DNA from: Viola odorata
Lineage: Eukaryota; Streptophyta; Magnoliopsida; Malpighiales; Violaceae
Assembly (NCBI GenBank): GCA_963691705.1
Contig: OY829541.1
Coordinates: 14,006,564 to 14,070,563, forward strand
Direction: 5' to 3'
DNA: 64,000 nucleotides
Below are positions 1 to 10,110 of the stretch, piece after piece (within the stretch, counting starts at the first letter, position 1; every line of letters starts with the position of its first letter). The position numbers were made by a program, and so were the translations under genes. Below the pieces are notes generated by a model, which was given only the letters and a program-made list of their open reading frames with translations, did no database searches and had not been told where the DNA came from.

Positions 1-469
1 TGAGCCTAGGAGAACAAGGAGGAGTAATCTCATCCAATCAATATTCTCTCAAAATGTCTAAGCTCCGGAAAATGTACAAGAAACTAGTTATTTATACTAA
101 GTTACAAAAATGAGCATTTTATGACAAGTTTTCCCTTAAAAAATAATTAAAAGTCTAGTCGTTCCCGGTAACTCCCCTTGATTCCCGGTAGGTGGTCAAT
201 CCCGGTAACTCCCCTTAAGGCTCCCGGTAACTCCCCTTAGACTCCCGATAGGTGGTCTTTCCCGGTAACTCCCCTTAAGGCTCCCGGTAGGTGGTTGTTC
301 CCAGTAACTCTTGTTAGACTCCTGGTAGGTGGTAGTTCCCGGTAACTCCCCTTGAATCCCGGTAGGTGGTCGTTCCCGGTAACTCCCCTAAAGTATAGTT
401 TTGCTTGGTCGTCAACTCTCGCTATGGTACGTGAACATCCTCAAGGTTAGGCTAGGCGTGATCGCATCA
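1..469 (-). repeat. Element A, 3' LTR (partial, runs off the left edge)
   Basis: This stretch matches 14440-14880 almost base for base, including the AAGGAGGAGTAATCTCA block and the GTGATCGCATCA end. On the minus strand the LTR starts TGATGCGATCAC at 469 and continues beyond base 1. It is the 3' LTR because the purine-rich tract and the C-terminal pol codons of the element lie immediately above it. The other end and its target duplication are outside the window. Confidence 0.85.
155..395. repeat. Minisatellite (~37 bp unit) inside the U3 of element A
   Basis: About six imperfect units alternate the motifs CCCGGTAACTCCCCTT and CCCGGTAGGTGGTCGT. The same array, with slightly different unit content, occupies about 14590-14810 in the partner LTR. 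It lies between the LTR start and the body of the LTR, in the promoter-proximal U3 segment. Such arrays can act as enhancer repeats in plant LTRs; that role is inferred here. Confidence 0.75.
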
Positions 470-484
470 TCACCTTTCCCTTCA
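470..484 (-). promoter_or_regulatory. Polypurine tract of element A
   Basis: On the minus strand the bases just before the LTR read GAAGGGAAAGGTGA, directly followed by the LTR start TGATGC. This is the expected position and composition of the plus-strand primer for reverse transcription. Confidence 0.75.
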
Positions 485-724
485 AAAAGAGTCGTCCTCG
501 AATCCATAACCTCAATCTCCTCACCTACATACTTACGAGTACTCGAAAACAAAAGTGAGATACCAAAGGGGCGCAAGCGCGCATGCTTATACACAAGTTT
601 ACCTAAGGAAAAATTAACAACAATATTTTCACATTGATGCGCATCATTTCTTAAAGTGTCATGACAAGTACGGATGACATCACAAGTGACAGAATGAAAG
701 ATATGGTAATTCATCATCTCTATT

Positions 725-1280
725 CGGCTCATAATAACAAGCCAAGAAAATTGAGCACTACTAATATACACAATGCATTTGAAAATACCAAACAATTTCC
801 GCATGAGAAAATACAAATTTTCATACATTTTAAACCAATTATTTCTCAACAATTTTGGTCCAAAAATTTGTTTCCTCTCAACACACAACACGTTCATGGT
901 ATTCAAGTGCATATCACACACAAGCAATTCATATAGGCTACAATTAGGGAGGCAAAATTCATCATGTTGGAGAAAAAATGGATTCTTCTTCTCAATTCGG
1001 CTAATAATAATACTCCAAGAAAATTGTGCCACACATGCACGCACAAAATACGTCGAAATATCAAGAATTGACACAAAAGAAAAAACAACTCTTTGTAGTA
1101 TTTAAAACAAATAGTTTTCAACAAGTTCGAGCTAAAGAATTGTTTGCATACTTCATGCAAAACAGTCATGGATTCCGAGTGTAAGCAACACATAAACAAG
1201 TCACGCATGCTACACAAAAAATTGAAAAAATGATCACATTTGAACAAGAAAGGGTCATACTTGATGAAATGCAATTGAGG
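725..1280. repeat. Two tandem ~273-285 bp units in element A
   Basis: Unit one starts CGGCTCATAATAAC at 725 and unit two starts CGGCTAATAATAAT at 998. The rest aligns in order: AAGAAAATTG, the TTTCAACAA-type block, CATGG.ATTC, and CACACA.CAA near the end. The units are about 70-80 percent alike by eye. They overlap the pol remnant and look like a duplication that happened before or during its decay. Confidence 0.6.
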
Positions 1281-1350
1281 GGTTTTGGCGCATACTACAA
1301 CATTTTCACACAAGTATTTTTCATGTTCAAATAGAAAAGGATCACGCGTG

Positions 1351-1585
1351 ATGAAATGCAAACTTGGTTCTTTACCACATGCTAAATAATTATCATGTAA
1401 AATTGCATCATGTGAATAAAGATGATTGAAATGAGCAACCGGATCATGCTAAATGAGATGCAAGGATGGTTCTTTATCACATGCAAGGTAAATGTCACAT
1501 AAATTGGCACGTATGAATAAGAATTAGTGAGAGGTGCAAGTTCAAGAATTTTGGTAGTTAGAGATGGTTCTTTAGCACATATCTT
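1351..1585. repeat. Second short tandem array (~100-115 bp unit) in element A
   Basis: Repeated blocks read GATGAAATGCAAACTTGGTT, then GAGATGCAAGGATGGTT, then a partial GAGATGGTTCTTTAGCACA. Each is followed by a CACATG-containing stretch. The units resemble the pol segment of element B at about 5400-5530 (TATCACATGCTGCATATATG), so they derive from the same RNase H/integrase spacer. Confidence 0.5.
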
Positions 1586-1848
1586 GTTGGGCATGGAAAA
1601 CGTCTTTGTGCGCACCATTGTTGAGCAATCACGCTTCCAACGCCTCCTAGGATTGATAAGCGGCTCGGTACCTCTTTTGGAAGTATCATTCCTACTTCTT
1701 TCCTAAGCAAAATAAATGGATTGGGTGGAGGAGAAAGCGAAATTCGCTCATCTTGCTCACTCTCTTCTCGCTCACACTCACTTTCTTCTATCTCTTGAGT
1801 AATATTTCCAAGTTCAAACAAAGGATTGTCAAAAACTAGTTCAAACAA
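1558..1848 (-). pseudogene. Unrecognised ORF within element A
   Basis: This is a 96-codon minus-strand frame with an acidic stretch (EESECEREESEQDE) followed by SLSPPPNPF. It lies between the gag remnant and the pol remnant of element A. I do not recognise a domain. It may be the gag-protease linker of the family. A direct repeat (TTCAAACAAAGG.TT.TCAAAAAC) sits at 1815-1864. It could also be chance coding. Confidence 0.3.
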
Positions 1849-1861
1849 AGGGTTATCAAAA

Positions 1862-3088
1862 ACTTGAAATTCATTTGGCTCAACGTGCTCACTCTCATTA
1901 GTACACTCTCAATGACACACTTGCTATTTTTATTTCGTGTATTTGCCTCATCACTCATCTCATTCTTTTCATACTCAATTTCACTCTTTCTTACTGTAAT
2001 TTCAACCACATTCTTTTTAATCAAATTATAATTTTGAAGTAGCAAATGTGGTTTGGAATGGTGGAAGTGGCGCTTATGGAGTGACTTGTGCAAGGTGTGT
2101 ATTCTTCGGACTTTGCTCCAAGGGAAGGGGAGGAGAAGACTTCTTGTAACTTGGGTAGCGTTGGGATGAGCTAAGGCTTGCCTTCATTGGAGACTCACTT
2201 GCTTCCGCTTTCAATGCAAAACGGTACATAGATTGTAAATGTGAGAACGCATAAAGTTCAACTTGGGTTCTAATTCTTCCATTCAATCCACTTTCAAACA
2301 GTAGCATGATCATGCCCTCATCATCTTCTTTGATGTGAATCTTGATAAGTAAGTTATCAAAGTCATTGTAGTAATATTTCACACACTTAGACCCTTGCCG
2401 GAGGGAGGATAATTCATCTTCTCATATTCATTAATGGTGTGAGGGTACAAACTGTATTCGCATCATGTGTCACATTTCATCCCAAGTTGCAATTGGCCAT
2501 ACAGTACTACCAATCATAGGCACGGTCATCAAATGTCATGGCAGCAAGCTTGATTTTCTATTTTTCCGAGAGTTGATGACATTCAAAGGTTTTTACAAGG
2601 TGGTACTCCCATTCAATAAACTCAGCCGGATAACTTGTACCTCTAAAGATGGGAGGCTGAAACTGTTAGTGGGGGGAAGTGGTGTGATCTTGATGAGTAC
2701 GACCACTAGTAGAGGGGCCATGGCCAAGGCCTTGTGTGGAGGGACTTAGGCCATAGCCTGGAGGATGCGGACGTTGGGGCTCTTGGTAGTTTTCACACTC
2801 ACTACAACTTGCATCATTGTCATCATGGTATTCGTCCGCACTATCAATACTATGCTTGTAGCCACGTTCACCATAAGGATCGTATGCTTCATTACCATGA
2901 AATTGGTAACTATCATATGTATGAGAATTGTAGTCATCATCTCCATACAGTTCATAACTCTCATCACCATCGGAATGGTAGCTCGCGCTACCGTAGGAAT
3001 CATAACCTTCATCACCATTGCATTGATAGTTATCGTCCTCAAAATATGCTCCTTGGTCACAAGATTCACAATCACTATCTTGTGACAT
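1862..3088 (-). pseudogene. Element A gag (degenerate)
   Basis: The reading starts at an ATG at 3088. The first ~140 codons are acidic and rich in Tyr, Asp and Ser (repeats such as DGDESYELYGDDDY), an unusual low-complexity N-terminus. From about 2640 to 2075, in shifting frames, the retrotransposon gag core is visible: FECHQLSEK, KIKLAAM and YYNDFDNLLIKI, matching FNCHQYSEG, VKLAAM and EYYNKLESLL in the gag of element B. Gag packages element RNA into particles. Frameshifts and stops near 2400-2640 make it non-functional. Confidence 0.65.
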
Positions 3089-3342
3089 TGTACCTGTAAA
3101 ATTGAACAAACTAGATATACATACATATAGGTTAGTTAAAAACACCCGCTTACGTGTTTGCACTCATGTTTAAAACTCTCGCAAAAAATTATTCACACCA
3201 ATCTCTCAATCTTTCACACAATTCTAGATCACTTCTCACTCAAACATAGTATCTGCTCACAATCTGCTCAAGGTACAACAAGTGATCCGCATTCGTCTCA
3301 AGTGATTAACCTCAAGTATTATCCATGAAACCTCAAGAGGAA
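3089..3342 (-). other. Element A 5' leader, gag-proximal part
   Basis: This non-coding stretch resembles the leader of element B at 10850-10930 (CTTACGTGTTTGC.CTC and CAAAAA.TT). It ends at the insertion point of element B; the leader resumes at 12651. No gene is seen. Confidence 0.6.
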
Positions 3343-3347
3343 GTATG
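3343..3347. repeat. Target-site duplication of element B, left copy (GTATG)
   Basis: GTATG directly precedes the LTR end TGTCGCGATCC. The identical pentamer follows the other LTR at 12646-12650. Confidence 0.85.
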
Positions 3348-4190
3348 TGTCGCGATCCATGTACCCTTTTGAAGAATTAGATGTGTTTACTAGTAGATCC
3401 AGTGTGGTTCACTAGTAGAAACGATGAAGGAAGCGAAAAAAAAAAGAGAAGTTGAAGAACGCAATGGAATTAAGAAGATGAAGATGAACACGGAAAAGAA
3501 ACAACAAAGATGGAATTTGTAGTGGATAATTAATTCAAAACAATCGATTAACAATAAACATCCAAATCACACTTGTCATAAACATCCAAATATAGAAATC
3601 CAAGATAAATGATTGAACACAAATATCTCAAAAAGTGTAAAGGGTAATTAACACGTAAACTGTAAATTAAAAGGTTGAAGACTAGTGATCTTTTACTTGA
3701 AAGGAATCAAGTTGTCTTTTGGACTTGATTCTCACAAGGTGAGTTTCTGGTGTTTAAGGATGGAGTAGTATCAACGAAAGCAAAAATTGAGGAAATGAAA
3801 TACAGAGTGTACTATATATAAGCTGAGGGAGACCCGGTAGAGTTATGGAAGATAACGGGATCCGGTAGATCTTGACACATCATCAGCATGGAAAGGAAAT
3901 GACATCCATTGACTTGGTTTGACTCTTCCCCGATAGACGTTGAATCCGCTTGACGGAAACCATTTGACTTAGTTTGACTATGCTTTGATACACGTGTCTG
4001 CCCGGTAACTTCTTTCAAGGTTTCCGGCACTGTAGTTATCTGCATCAACGTCTGTCTTGGTGCATGGGAAGCATCCATTTATATCTCCTGCTCAATCCAT
4101 AGGGTTAGCTTCTTGGCTCTGCTATGAGTTACTAGTCCTGCTTGTGTCATATCCGATTCTTGAAGCTTTAAGGTTTGCAGGATCGCACCA
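3348..4190 (-). repeat. Element B, 3' LTR
   Basis: This 843-bp LTR aligns with 11782-12645. In plus coordinates it opens TGTCGCGATCC and closes GATCGCACCA. The terminal CA/TG is mutated in this copy (TGGTGC on the minus strand instead of TGATGC). A TATA-like box (ACTATATATAAGC) lies at about 3812-3824 and is read on the minus strand. Confidence 0.85.
3909..3979. promoter_or_regulatory. Cluster of TTGACT (W-box-like) motifs in the U3 of element B
   Basis: TTGACT occurs at 3909, 3919, 3964 and 3974, with TTGACG at about 3950. The spacing is kept in the partner LTR (12342-12412). TTGAC(C/T) is the core bound by WRKY factors. The cluster lies upstream of the TATA box in the minus-strand transcription direction. 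WRKY control is inferred from motif content only. Confidence 0.5.
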
Positions 4191-4204
4191 TCTCCTCTCC
4201 CTTC
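4191..4204 (-). promoter_or_regulatory. Polypurine tract of element B
   Basis: On the minus strand GAAGGGAGAGGAGA abuts the 3' LTR start. It directly follows the terminal pol codons (DLRTNHFEGRGD). Confidence 0.8.
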
Positions 4205-5120
4205 AAAATGATTCGTCCTCAAATCCAGTTCTTCAGGATTTTTGTCACCTGCATTATAAAGTGATATATCATTAATATGGAATGAGTTACTGATAGATCT
4301 ATACTCACCCGGTAGGTCAATGATGTAGGCATTGTCATTGATCCGGTGGAGTATTTAAACTGTCCATCGCCTCGGGGACTTAGTTTTCCCTGCCGCTGCT
4401 GAAGAAATCTATCCTTCCGCTAGTGTAACCAGACCCATTGTCCTAGCTCAAAAGCTTTAGGTGACTTGCCCTGGTTTTGTTTGTGGGACACCCTTTCATT
4501 CATGACCTCTATGTTCTTCTGGACTTAGGCATGCAACTTCTAGACTTCCTCTGCCTTGGTTTTGCCATCTACACACTTCAGTACACTCAAAGGCAATGGT
4601 AAGAGATCAAGAGGGGTTAGGGGTTGGAACCCGTATACCACCTCAATGGGAGAAAAAGCAACAGTAGAATGATGTGCATGGTTATATGCAAATTCAATGA
4701 ATGCAAGGTTATCTTCCTATTTGGCCCCGTTTGTTTGAACCATGACCCTTAGCAGCGACCCTAAAGTTCTATTCACTACTTCCGTTTGTCCATCCGCTTG
4801 AGGATGACACGTAGTGGAAAAGAGGAGTTTAGTGCCTAGTTGGGACCACAATGTACGCCAAAAGTGACTTAGAAACTTGGTATCTCGGTCACTCATAATG
4901 GTCCTAGACATGCTATGTAGACGAATAACATTTTAAAGGAACAAGTGAGCAATACAAACAATATCATTAGTTTTGAGCACAGAATGAAATGAGCCATCTT
5001 AGAAAAATGGTCAACCACAACAAAAACATAATCATTACCTATTTTAGACTTTGGTAGCCCTAGAATAAAATCCATTGATAAATCGACCCAAGGATGACTA
5101 ACTCCCAGTAATGGCATGTA
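4205..5120 (-). pseudogene. Element B integrase core and C-terminal domain
   Basis: Integrase inserts the cDNA copy into the chromosome. Reading from 5110 downward, the core motif [13 protein letters not shown] carries the first catalytic Asp, [13 protein letters not shown] the second, and [17 protein letters not shown] the Glu. Near the end, QWVWLH and FELG recall the GDWVWLH motif of the C-terminal domain. The frame shifts near 4930-4990 (after AHFILCSK), and stops occur in the C-terminal part, so the enzyme is not made. A 7-bp microsatellite interrupts the coding sequence just upstream. Confidence 0.8.
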
Positions 5121-5204
5121 TGATGCATGATGCATGATACATGATGCATGATGCATGATGCATGATGCATGATGCATGATGCATGATGCATGATGCATGA
5201 TGCA
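5121..5204. repeat. 7-bp microsatellite (TGATGCA)12 within integrase coding DNA
   Basis: Twelve uninterrupted heptamers, one with a single change (TGATACA), lie between the integrase zinc-finger segment (IYKWAKST) and the core ([10 protein letters not shown]). On the minus strand they encode a repeating Met-His-His-Ala-Ser-Cys-Ile pattern. Because 84 is divisible by 3, the array itself keeps the frame. Confidence 0.95.
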
Positions 5205-5791
5205 TGGAAGTGGACTTGGCCCATTTGTATATAAGACATCTATTGATCACCTTTGTCACATCAATCTTCATTTTAGGCCAAAAGAAATGCACCTTTAAAG
5301 CATGTAAGGTTTTAGTGATGCCAAAATGACCCGTTAATCCACCCCTATGAGCTTCTAATACCAGAAATTCCTGGATGCTGGATTTTGGTATGCAAAGTCA
5401 TTTGTGTTTAAATAAAAAGCCTTCATGCTTCACAATATGCAAGTAGGGTCCCTTATCACATGCTGCATATATGTCACATAAAGTATCGTCATGCTCATAA
5501 AGGCCTACCAGATGTGCAAAACCAAAAATCTTAGCGTCAAGAGAAGAGAGTAGCATGTACCTTCTGGAAAGGGCATCGACAACCATGTTATCCTTCTCTT
5601 TCTTGTACTTGATAGTGTAAAGGAATGCTTCAATGAGCTCCATCCATTTTGCGTGCCATTTGTTTAGCTTTGCTTGTCCTTGAAGGTACTTCAGCCTCAA
5701 ATGATATGTATGGATAACAACCTGATTCGGCAGCAGGTGATGCTCCCAAACCATGAGCGATCTCACCAATGTATATAGCTCCCGATCATAT
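5205..5791 (-). pseudogene. Element B, RNase H C-terminal part and integrase zinc-binding region
   Basis: From 5791 downward the frame gives [18 protein letters not shown], then [20 protein letters not shown], then VVDALSRRY. These are the RNase H C-terminal block and the tether to integrase. GLTGHFGITKTL and [11 protein letters not shown] follow; they are the HHCC-type zinc region with the second Cys pair damaged (CLIY in place of CxxC). A stop interrupts after GFLFKHK. It continues the reverse transcriptase half at 7237-8400, from which it is separated by the LTR-LTR insertion. Confidence 0.8.
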
Positions 5792-5796
5792 GTTAA

Positions 5797-7231
5797 TGAT
5801 ACGATGTTGGTTCCGTTTTGATGGATGAAACCCGAAACTTAGATCTAGCCCTCTTTGGGAGGTTGGTTGATGAACGACGGAAGAGATGATTAAGTGAAGA
5901 TAGAGTTAATGCAGCGAATAAATATTAGATTGATGATGATAAGCAAGTATGTGACTCACAACTACAACAAACCCTCCTAATAACTTTGTTAGGCAACCTT
6001 GTTACAATAGATATGAGGATCTCTACTCTAGATCGACCCTCTCAAGAACAAGCTTTAGCAACCCGACCGTTGGATAAGATGAAGATAAACAAGAAACCCT
6101 AAATGAGCACTTAAGGTGCATTTGGTCTTTTAAGAGGAGGAAACTCAACAAAACAAATACCTCTAGAAATTGCCCTAACTCTCGCTATTTATAGTAGGTT
6201 TAGTTAAAAGGGAAAACCCCAAAATACCCCTTCAACATAAGGGTTCACGTTTAGCCTAGGCACCTTCTAGCGGTATACCTCTAAGAGCCTAGCGGTATAC
6301 CGTTAGCTTCGCTCCAAAAACACTAATAAATAATAGTCTCTGACAGTATACCTCTAGGCTCTGGCGGTATACCTCTAGGGTAGTTTCTTGGCCTTCTCCT
6401 CACGCAGGTGTGGGGAAAGCTAGGGCAAGCGGGAAGCCTTTCGTGTGCGATGTGTGCGGGCACGGGTGGGTCCACACTCATATCACTTAGCCCTCTTTGG
6501 GAGGTTGATTGATAAATGATAGAAGAGATGATGAAGTGAAGATGGAGTTGATGTAGCGAATAGATATTAGATTGATGATGATAAAGAAGTATGTAACTCA
6601 CAACTACAACAAACCCTCCTAACAACTTAGTTAGGCAACCTTGTTAAAATAGATATGAGGATCTCTAATCTAGATTGACCCTCTCAAGAACAAGCTTGAG
6701 CAACCCGACTGTTGGAGAAGATGAAGATAAACAAGAAACCCTAAATGAGCACTTAAGGTGCATTTGGTCTTTAGAGAGGAGGAAACTCAACAAAATAAAG
6801 ACCCTTACAAACTGACCTATCACTAGCTATTTATAGTAGGTTTAGTATAAGGGAAAACCCCCAAAATACCCCTTAAAATATAAGAGTCCATTCAGCTTAG
6901 GTGCCTTGTGGCGGTATACCGCCAAGAAGGCTCTAGAGCTGGCGATATGCCGCCAACCTCATTGTCAAGACAATTCCAATTGTCGAAGCTAGCAGTATAC
7001 TGCCTGGGTCTTGGCGGTATGCCGAAGCTAGTGGTATACCGCCTGGGTCTTGACGGTATGCCGCTAGGCATTGTCTCCCTTCTTCTCTCTGTACGCGTGC
7101 GGGGAAAGCTTGGCCATGCTGGTGGCCTTTCGCGAGTGAGGCATGACGGGTCCACGCTCGTATGACCAAGCCACACGGGTGGCCTTTCAAGGGTGAGGCG
7201 TGCGCACATAGATGAGTCCACACTCGTATCA
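5797..7231 (-). mobile_element. LTR-LTR insertion (internal region lost) within element B
   Basis: Two direct copies lie back to back: 5797-6485 and 6486-7231. The first opens TGATACGATGTTGG. The second lacks that opening ~50 bp and starts at TTAGCCCTCTTTGGGAGG. Both close with (CAT/CGT)ATCA. TGATAC and GTATCA form the inverted ends. GTTAA (5792-5796) and GTTGA (7232-7236) are the target duplication with one change. A minus-strand TATA box (ACTATAAATAGC) lies near 6177-6189 and 6827-6840. The structure fits a minus-strand element that lost the end of its 5' LTR and all internal sequence. Confidence 0.8.
6265..7075. repeat. Dispersed palindromic GGTATACC motifs in the LTR-LTR insertion
   Basis: The first LTR has four copies of (G/A)CGGTATACC-like sites at about 6268-6385. 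The second has about six, some changed to GGTATGCC or AGTATACT, at 6911-7070. They lie on the U3 side of the TATA box. The 8-bp palindrome repeated in one LTR region suggests protein-binding sites; no factor is assigned. Confidence 0.6.
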
Positions 7232-7236
7232 GTTGA

Positions 7237-8400
7237 GTAGTTGAGCTGTGCTCCCGAAAATTTCTCACTGAAGTAGGCTATCGAGCGTCCATCCTGAGTA
7301 AGCACTGCCCCGATACCTATTCCACTAGCATCACACTCTTAACTCAAATGGCTTGCTGAAATCTGGTAATGCAAGTATCGGTGATTGCATCAGCCGTTCT
7401 TTGAGCTCTTGGAAGGCCATCTTCTATCGGTTTCCCCATTCAAATGAAACATTTTTCTTAATGAGTTCGTTGAGAGGGGCGGCTATCGTCGAGAAATTGG
7501 GAACAAATCTCCGGTAGAAACTAGCGAGACCATGGAAGGATCTAACATCGTTGGCATTCTTTAGGCATGGCTATTCTAGGATGGCTTTCACCTTGTCCTC
7601 ATCAACCTGTACTCCGTCTACACTGACCATAAATCCAAGAAAATGTACACGATCTAGACAGAATTCACACTTCGCCAATTTTGTATATAATTTATGGATT
7701 CTAAGAGTATGGAGTATAGTACGTAAGTGTGTGACATGTGCATTTATGAATGTGCTATAGATCAAGATATCGTCAAAGTAAATGATAACAAAATGACCAA
7801 TAAACTCACGAAACACATGATTCATCAAACGCATGAAGGTACTTGGTGCATTAGAGAGACCGAATGGCATTACCATCCATTAGTATAAACTGTATTTTAT
7901 TTTGAAGGCGGTCTTCCATTCATCTACTTCATGCATCCGGATCTGGTGGTAGCCGCTCATCAGGTCTATCTTAGAGTAGACGGTGCTGCCACTTAGCTCA
8001 TCCAGTATGTCGTAAAGGTACGGTATCGGATGACGGTACTTGACAGTTATCTTATTGATTTCCCGATAGTCCACACACATACACCATGTTTCATCTTTAT
8101 TTGGTACCAAGAGTACCAGTACAGCGCACGGTGACATACTTTCTCGGATATACCCTTTTTTTATGAGCTTGTCGACTTGCTGTTGGAGTTCCTTAGTCTC
8201 TTCCGGATTGCATCTATACATAGGACGGTTGGGTAAAGCCGCTCCTAGTACTAAGTCAATTTTGTGCTCAATCCCTTTAACGAGGGTTAAGCCGTTAGGT
8301 ACTTCCGTCGGGAATACATTATTAAATTCCTACAAAAGGGAAACAATTGGACTGGGCAGGGAAGAAAGGTTAGGGTCCAAAGTATAATACACCATTTGTT
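7237..8400 (-). pseudogene. Element B reverse transcriptase and RNase H N-terminal part
   Basis: The frame runs from about 8400 down. [20 protein letters not shown] is followed by the fingers motif VDYREINKITVKYRHPIP and the palm motif [30 protein letters not shown] and the catalytic [11 protein letters not shown] box come next, with both Asp residues kept. FLGFMVS and SFHGLASFYRRF follow, then the RNase H start ECDASGIGIGAVL. It copies element RNA into DNA. Stops occur at 7877-7879 (after KYSLY), near 7565-7570 and in the RNase H. The coding ends at the LTR-LTR insertion and resumes at 5791. Confidence 0.85.
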
Positions 8401-8617
8401 AGTATGCAATGGATGCCTCATATCTCTTCCCCTTGTATATACACTCAATGATTTGATCTCACCCTTTCACCCATGCTTGCTCTTTTCAAGACGTGTATTT
8501 TGCTCCCTTATCTTTTTTATCTCCATTCTTTTCCCCTTGCAGTCGCTCTTTCTCACACCCGGTACCATGCTTGTTGTTTTCATGGTGTGTTTTATGCTCT
8601 CGGCTGGCTTTCTTCTC

Positions 8618-9187
8618 TCAACTCTTTTCTTTCAAACTCCTCATAATATGGAATTCGGCGCTAGCCTTTTCCATTTGCCTCTGGTCCTCACAGACTTGAA
8701 ATGGTGAAAGAGGTGGAATACTATACTTCTTGTCGCGATGTTTAAGCTTAATTTTGTTGGTGCGCCCGTCATGAATCACATTCCTATCAAACTGCCATGG
8801 GCGACCTAACAGGAGATGACTAGCATCCATTGGTACCATATCACACAAACGGTCATCCTCGTATCCTCCCATCTTGAAACTTAGAAGGACTTGCTCCTTG
8901 ACTTTGACCTTGTCGTCATCATTGAACCAATGGAGGGAATACGGCTTGGGGTGCGGTGCCATTGGTAGATTCAACTTACTTACCAAGAAGTGACTTGCTG
9001 TGTCTACAAGACTGTCATTGTCCACTATTATGGACACTATCTTCCCCTGCACCTCACATCGAGAGTGAAAGAGATTCTCTCTCTGCTCATCACACTCCTC
9101 TCCTAGCTTAGCATGTGCATTTAAGCTTCTACGCACAACCAACGTCATTGCGGAAACCAGTTGAATTTCCTCCTCAGCACTATTCAT
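8618..9187 (-). pseudogene. Element B aspartic protease region
   Basis: The 189-codon frame includes CEVQGKIVSIIVDNDSLVD, LNLPMAPHPKPYSLHW, VSAMTLVVRR and the C-terminal landmark HLLLGRPWQFDR, which is diagnostic of the gypsy retropepsin domain. The protease cuts the Gag-Pol precursor. The active-site Asp-Ser/Thr-Gly triad is not intact: the position reads IVDNDS. A stretch of about 215 bp between this frame and the reverse transcriptase (8401-8617) is non-conserved linker. Confidence 0.75.
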
Positions 9188-9189
9188 TA

Positions 9190-10110
9190 CTGTTTCCTCC
9201 TCCCGACTGCTTTTATCTTGGTAGTTTCCTCCTTCCGGTATCTCTTCTTCTTCACTGTCGATCTCATACTTTCCTTCCTGAATAATAATGATGCGGTGAT
9301 TTGGACATTCGGATGAAATGTGCCCTCTTCCCTGACATTTTAAGCATTCAATATTGGTAGAGTAGGTCCTTGGTGGATTAGAAGTGGAACGGTTTGGTGT
9401 TACTGGATTAACGATATTACGAGATGATATCGGGTTATCGGTAGGTTTGGTATAAGGCTTTGGTCAGTAAGGGGTTGTCTTAGTGTAGGGTGGATTTTTC
9501 TGGTCTTAGTTTAGACTGAGCTGAATAAGTGTGGGGTGGGTTGGTATTTCATCTTGGGAAATTCTTCCATTTGGTTACCTCATGAGCTTTCACTTTTTTA
9601 GCATAGTGAAGCATCAGCTGTAAATGTTCAAAATCTCGCAGCTCGAGTTTGTATTTAATCTTATCATTCACACCATTCAAGAAACGAGCCATAGTTACCT
9701 CTACATCTTTATGGGTATCGGTCTGTGTGAGAAGGGACTCAAGCTTATTATAGTACTCTCCTACGGTCTTCACTCCTTGCTTGAGACCCTGCAGCCGATT
9801 ATGTAATTCCTATTTGTAGAAGGATGGCACGAATCTCTCCCTCATGACCTGTTTCATTTCTTCCCATGTCTGGATGATTCTGGCTCCTTGTCTCTCCCCA
9901 CAGACTTTCTCCCACCAACTAACGGCATACCCATTAAACTCCATTGCCGCTAGCTTGACATTCTTACCCTCTGAATATTGGTGGCAATTGAAGATACGTT
10001 GAATTTTACCTTCCCACTTGATATATTCAGACGAGTCAGTAGTACCCTCAAAGGTAGGAATCTATACTTTGATACTATTCACGTTGTCATCATACTAGGG
10101 TTCTGATAAT
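9190..10110 (-). pseudogene. Element B gag core with zinc knuckle
   Basis: From 10050 downward one reads EYIKWEGKIQRIFNCHQYSE, VKLAAMEFNGYAVSWWEKV, WEEMKQVMRERFVPSFY and VGEYYNKLESLLTQTD, the retrotransposon gag domain. At 9303-9348 the CCHC zinc knuckle CLKCQGRGHISSEC is perfect (C-x2-C-x4-H-x4-C) and would bind element RNA. Stops at about 10093, 10065, 9808 and 9548 break the frame. An acidic linker to the protease (DSEEEEIPE) follows the knuckle. Confidence 0.8.

Larger units (their letters stand above)
485..1620 (-). pseudogene. Element A, degenerate 3' part of pol
   Basis: The last codons before the polypurine tract read DSRTTLFEGKGDDA, the typical C-terminus of plant Ty3/gypsy polyproteins; elements B, D and G end similarly. 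Farther in, weak matches to the spacer between RNase H and the integrase zinc finger can be seen (PFLFKCDHF and CSMRDLF, compare GFLFKH and CSMRELL in element D). No reverse transcriptase or integrase core remains. The region is built from tandem copies of this spacer with many stops. Element A therefore could not have moved on its own proteins. Confidence 0.6.

Noticed and set aside
2734..3099. Plus-strand His- or Ile-rich ORFs
   Set aside because: They are antisense shadows of the repetitive, acidic, Tyr-rich gag of element A.
5100..5210. Regularly spaced repeats as a CRISPR-like array
   Set aside because: The units are contiguous heptamers with no spacers, and the DNA is plant nuclear.
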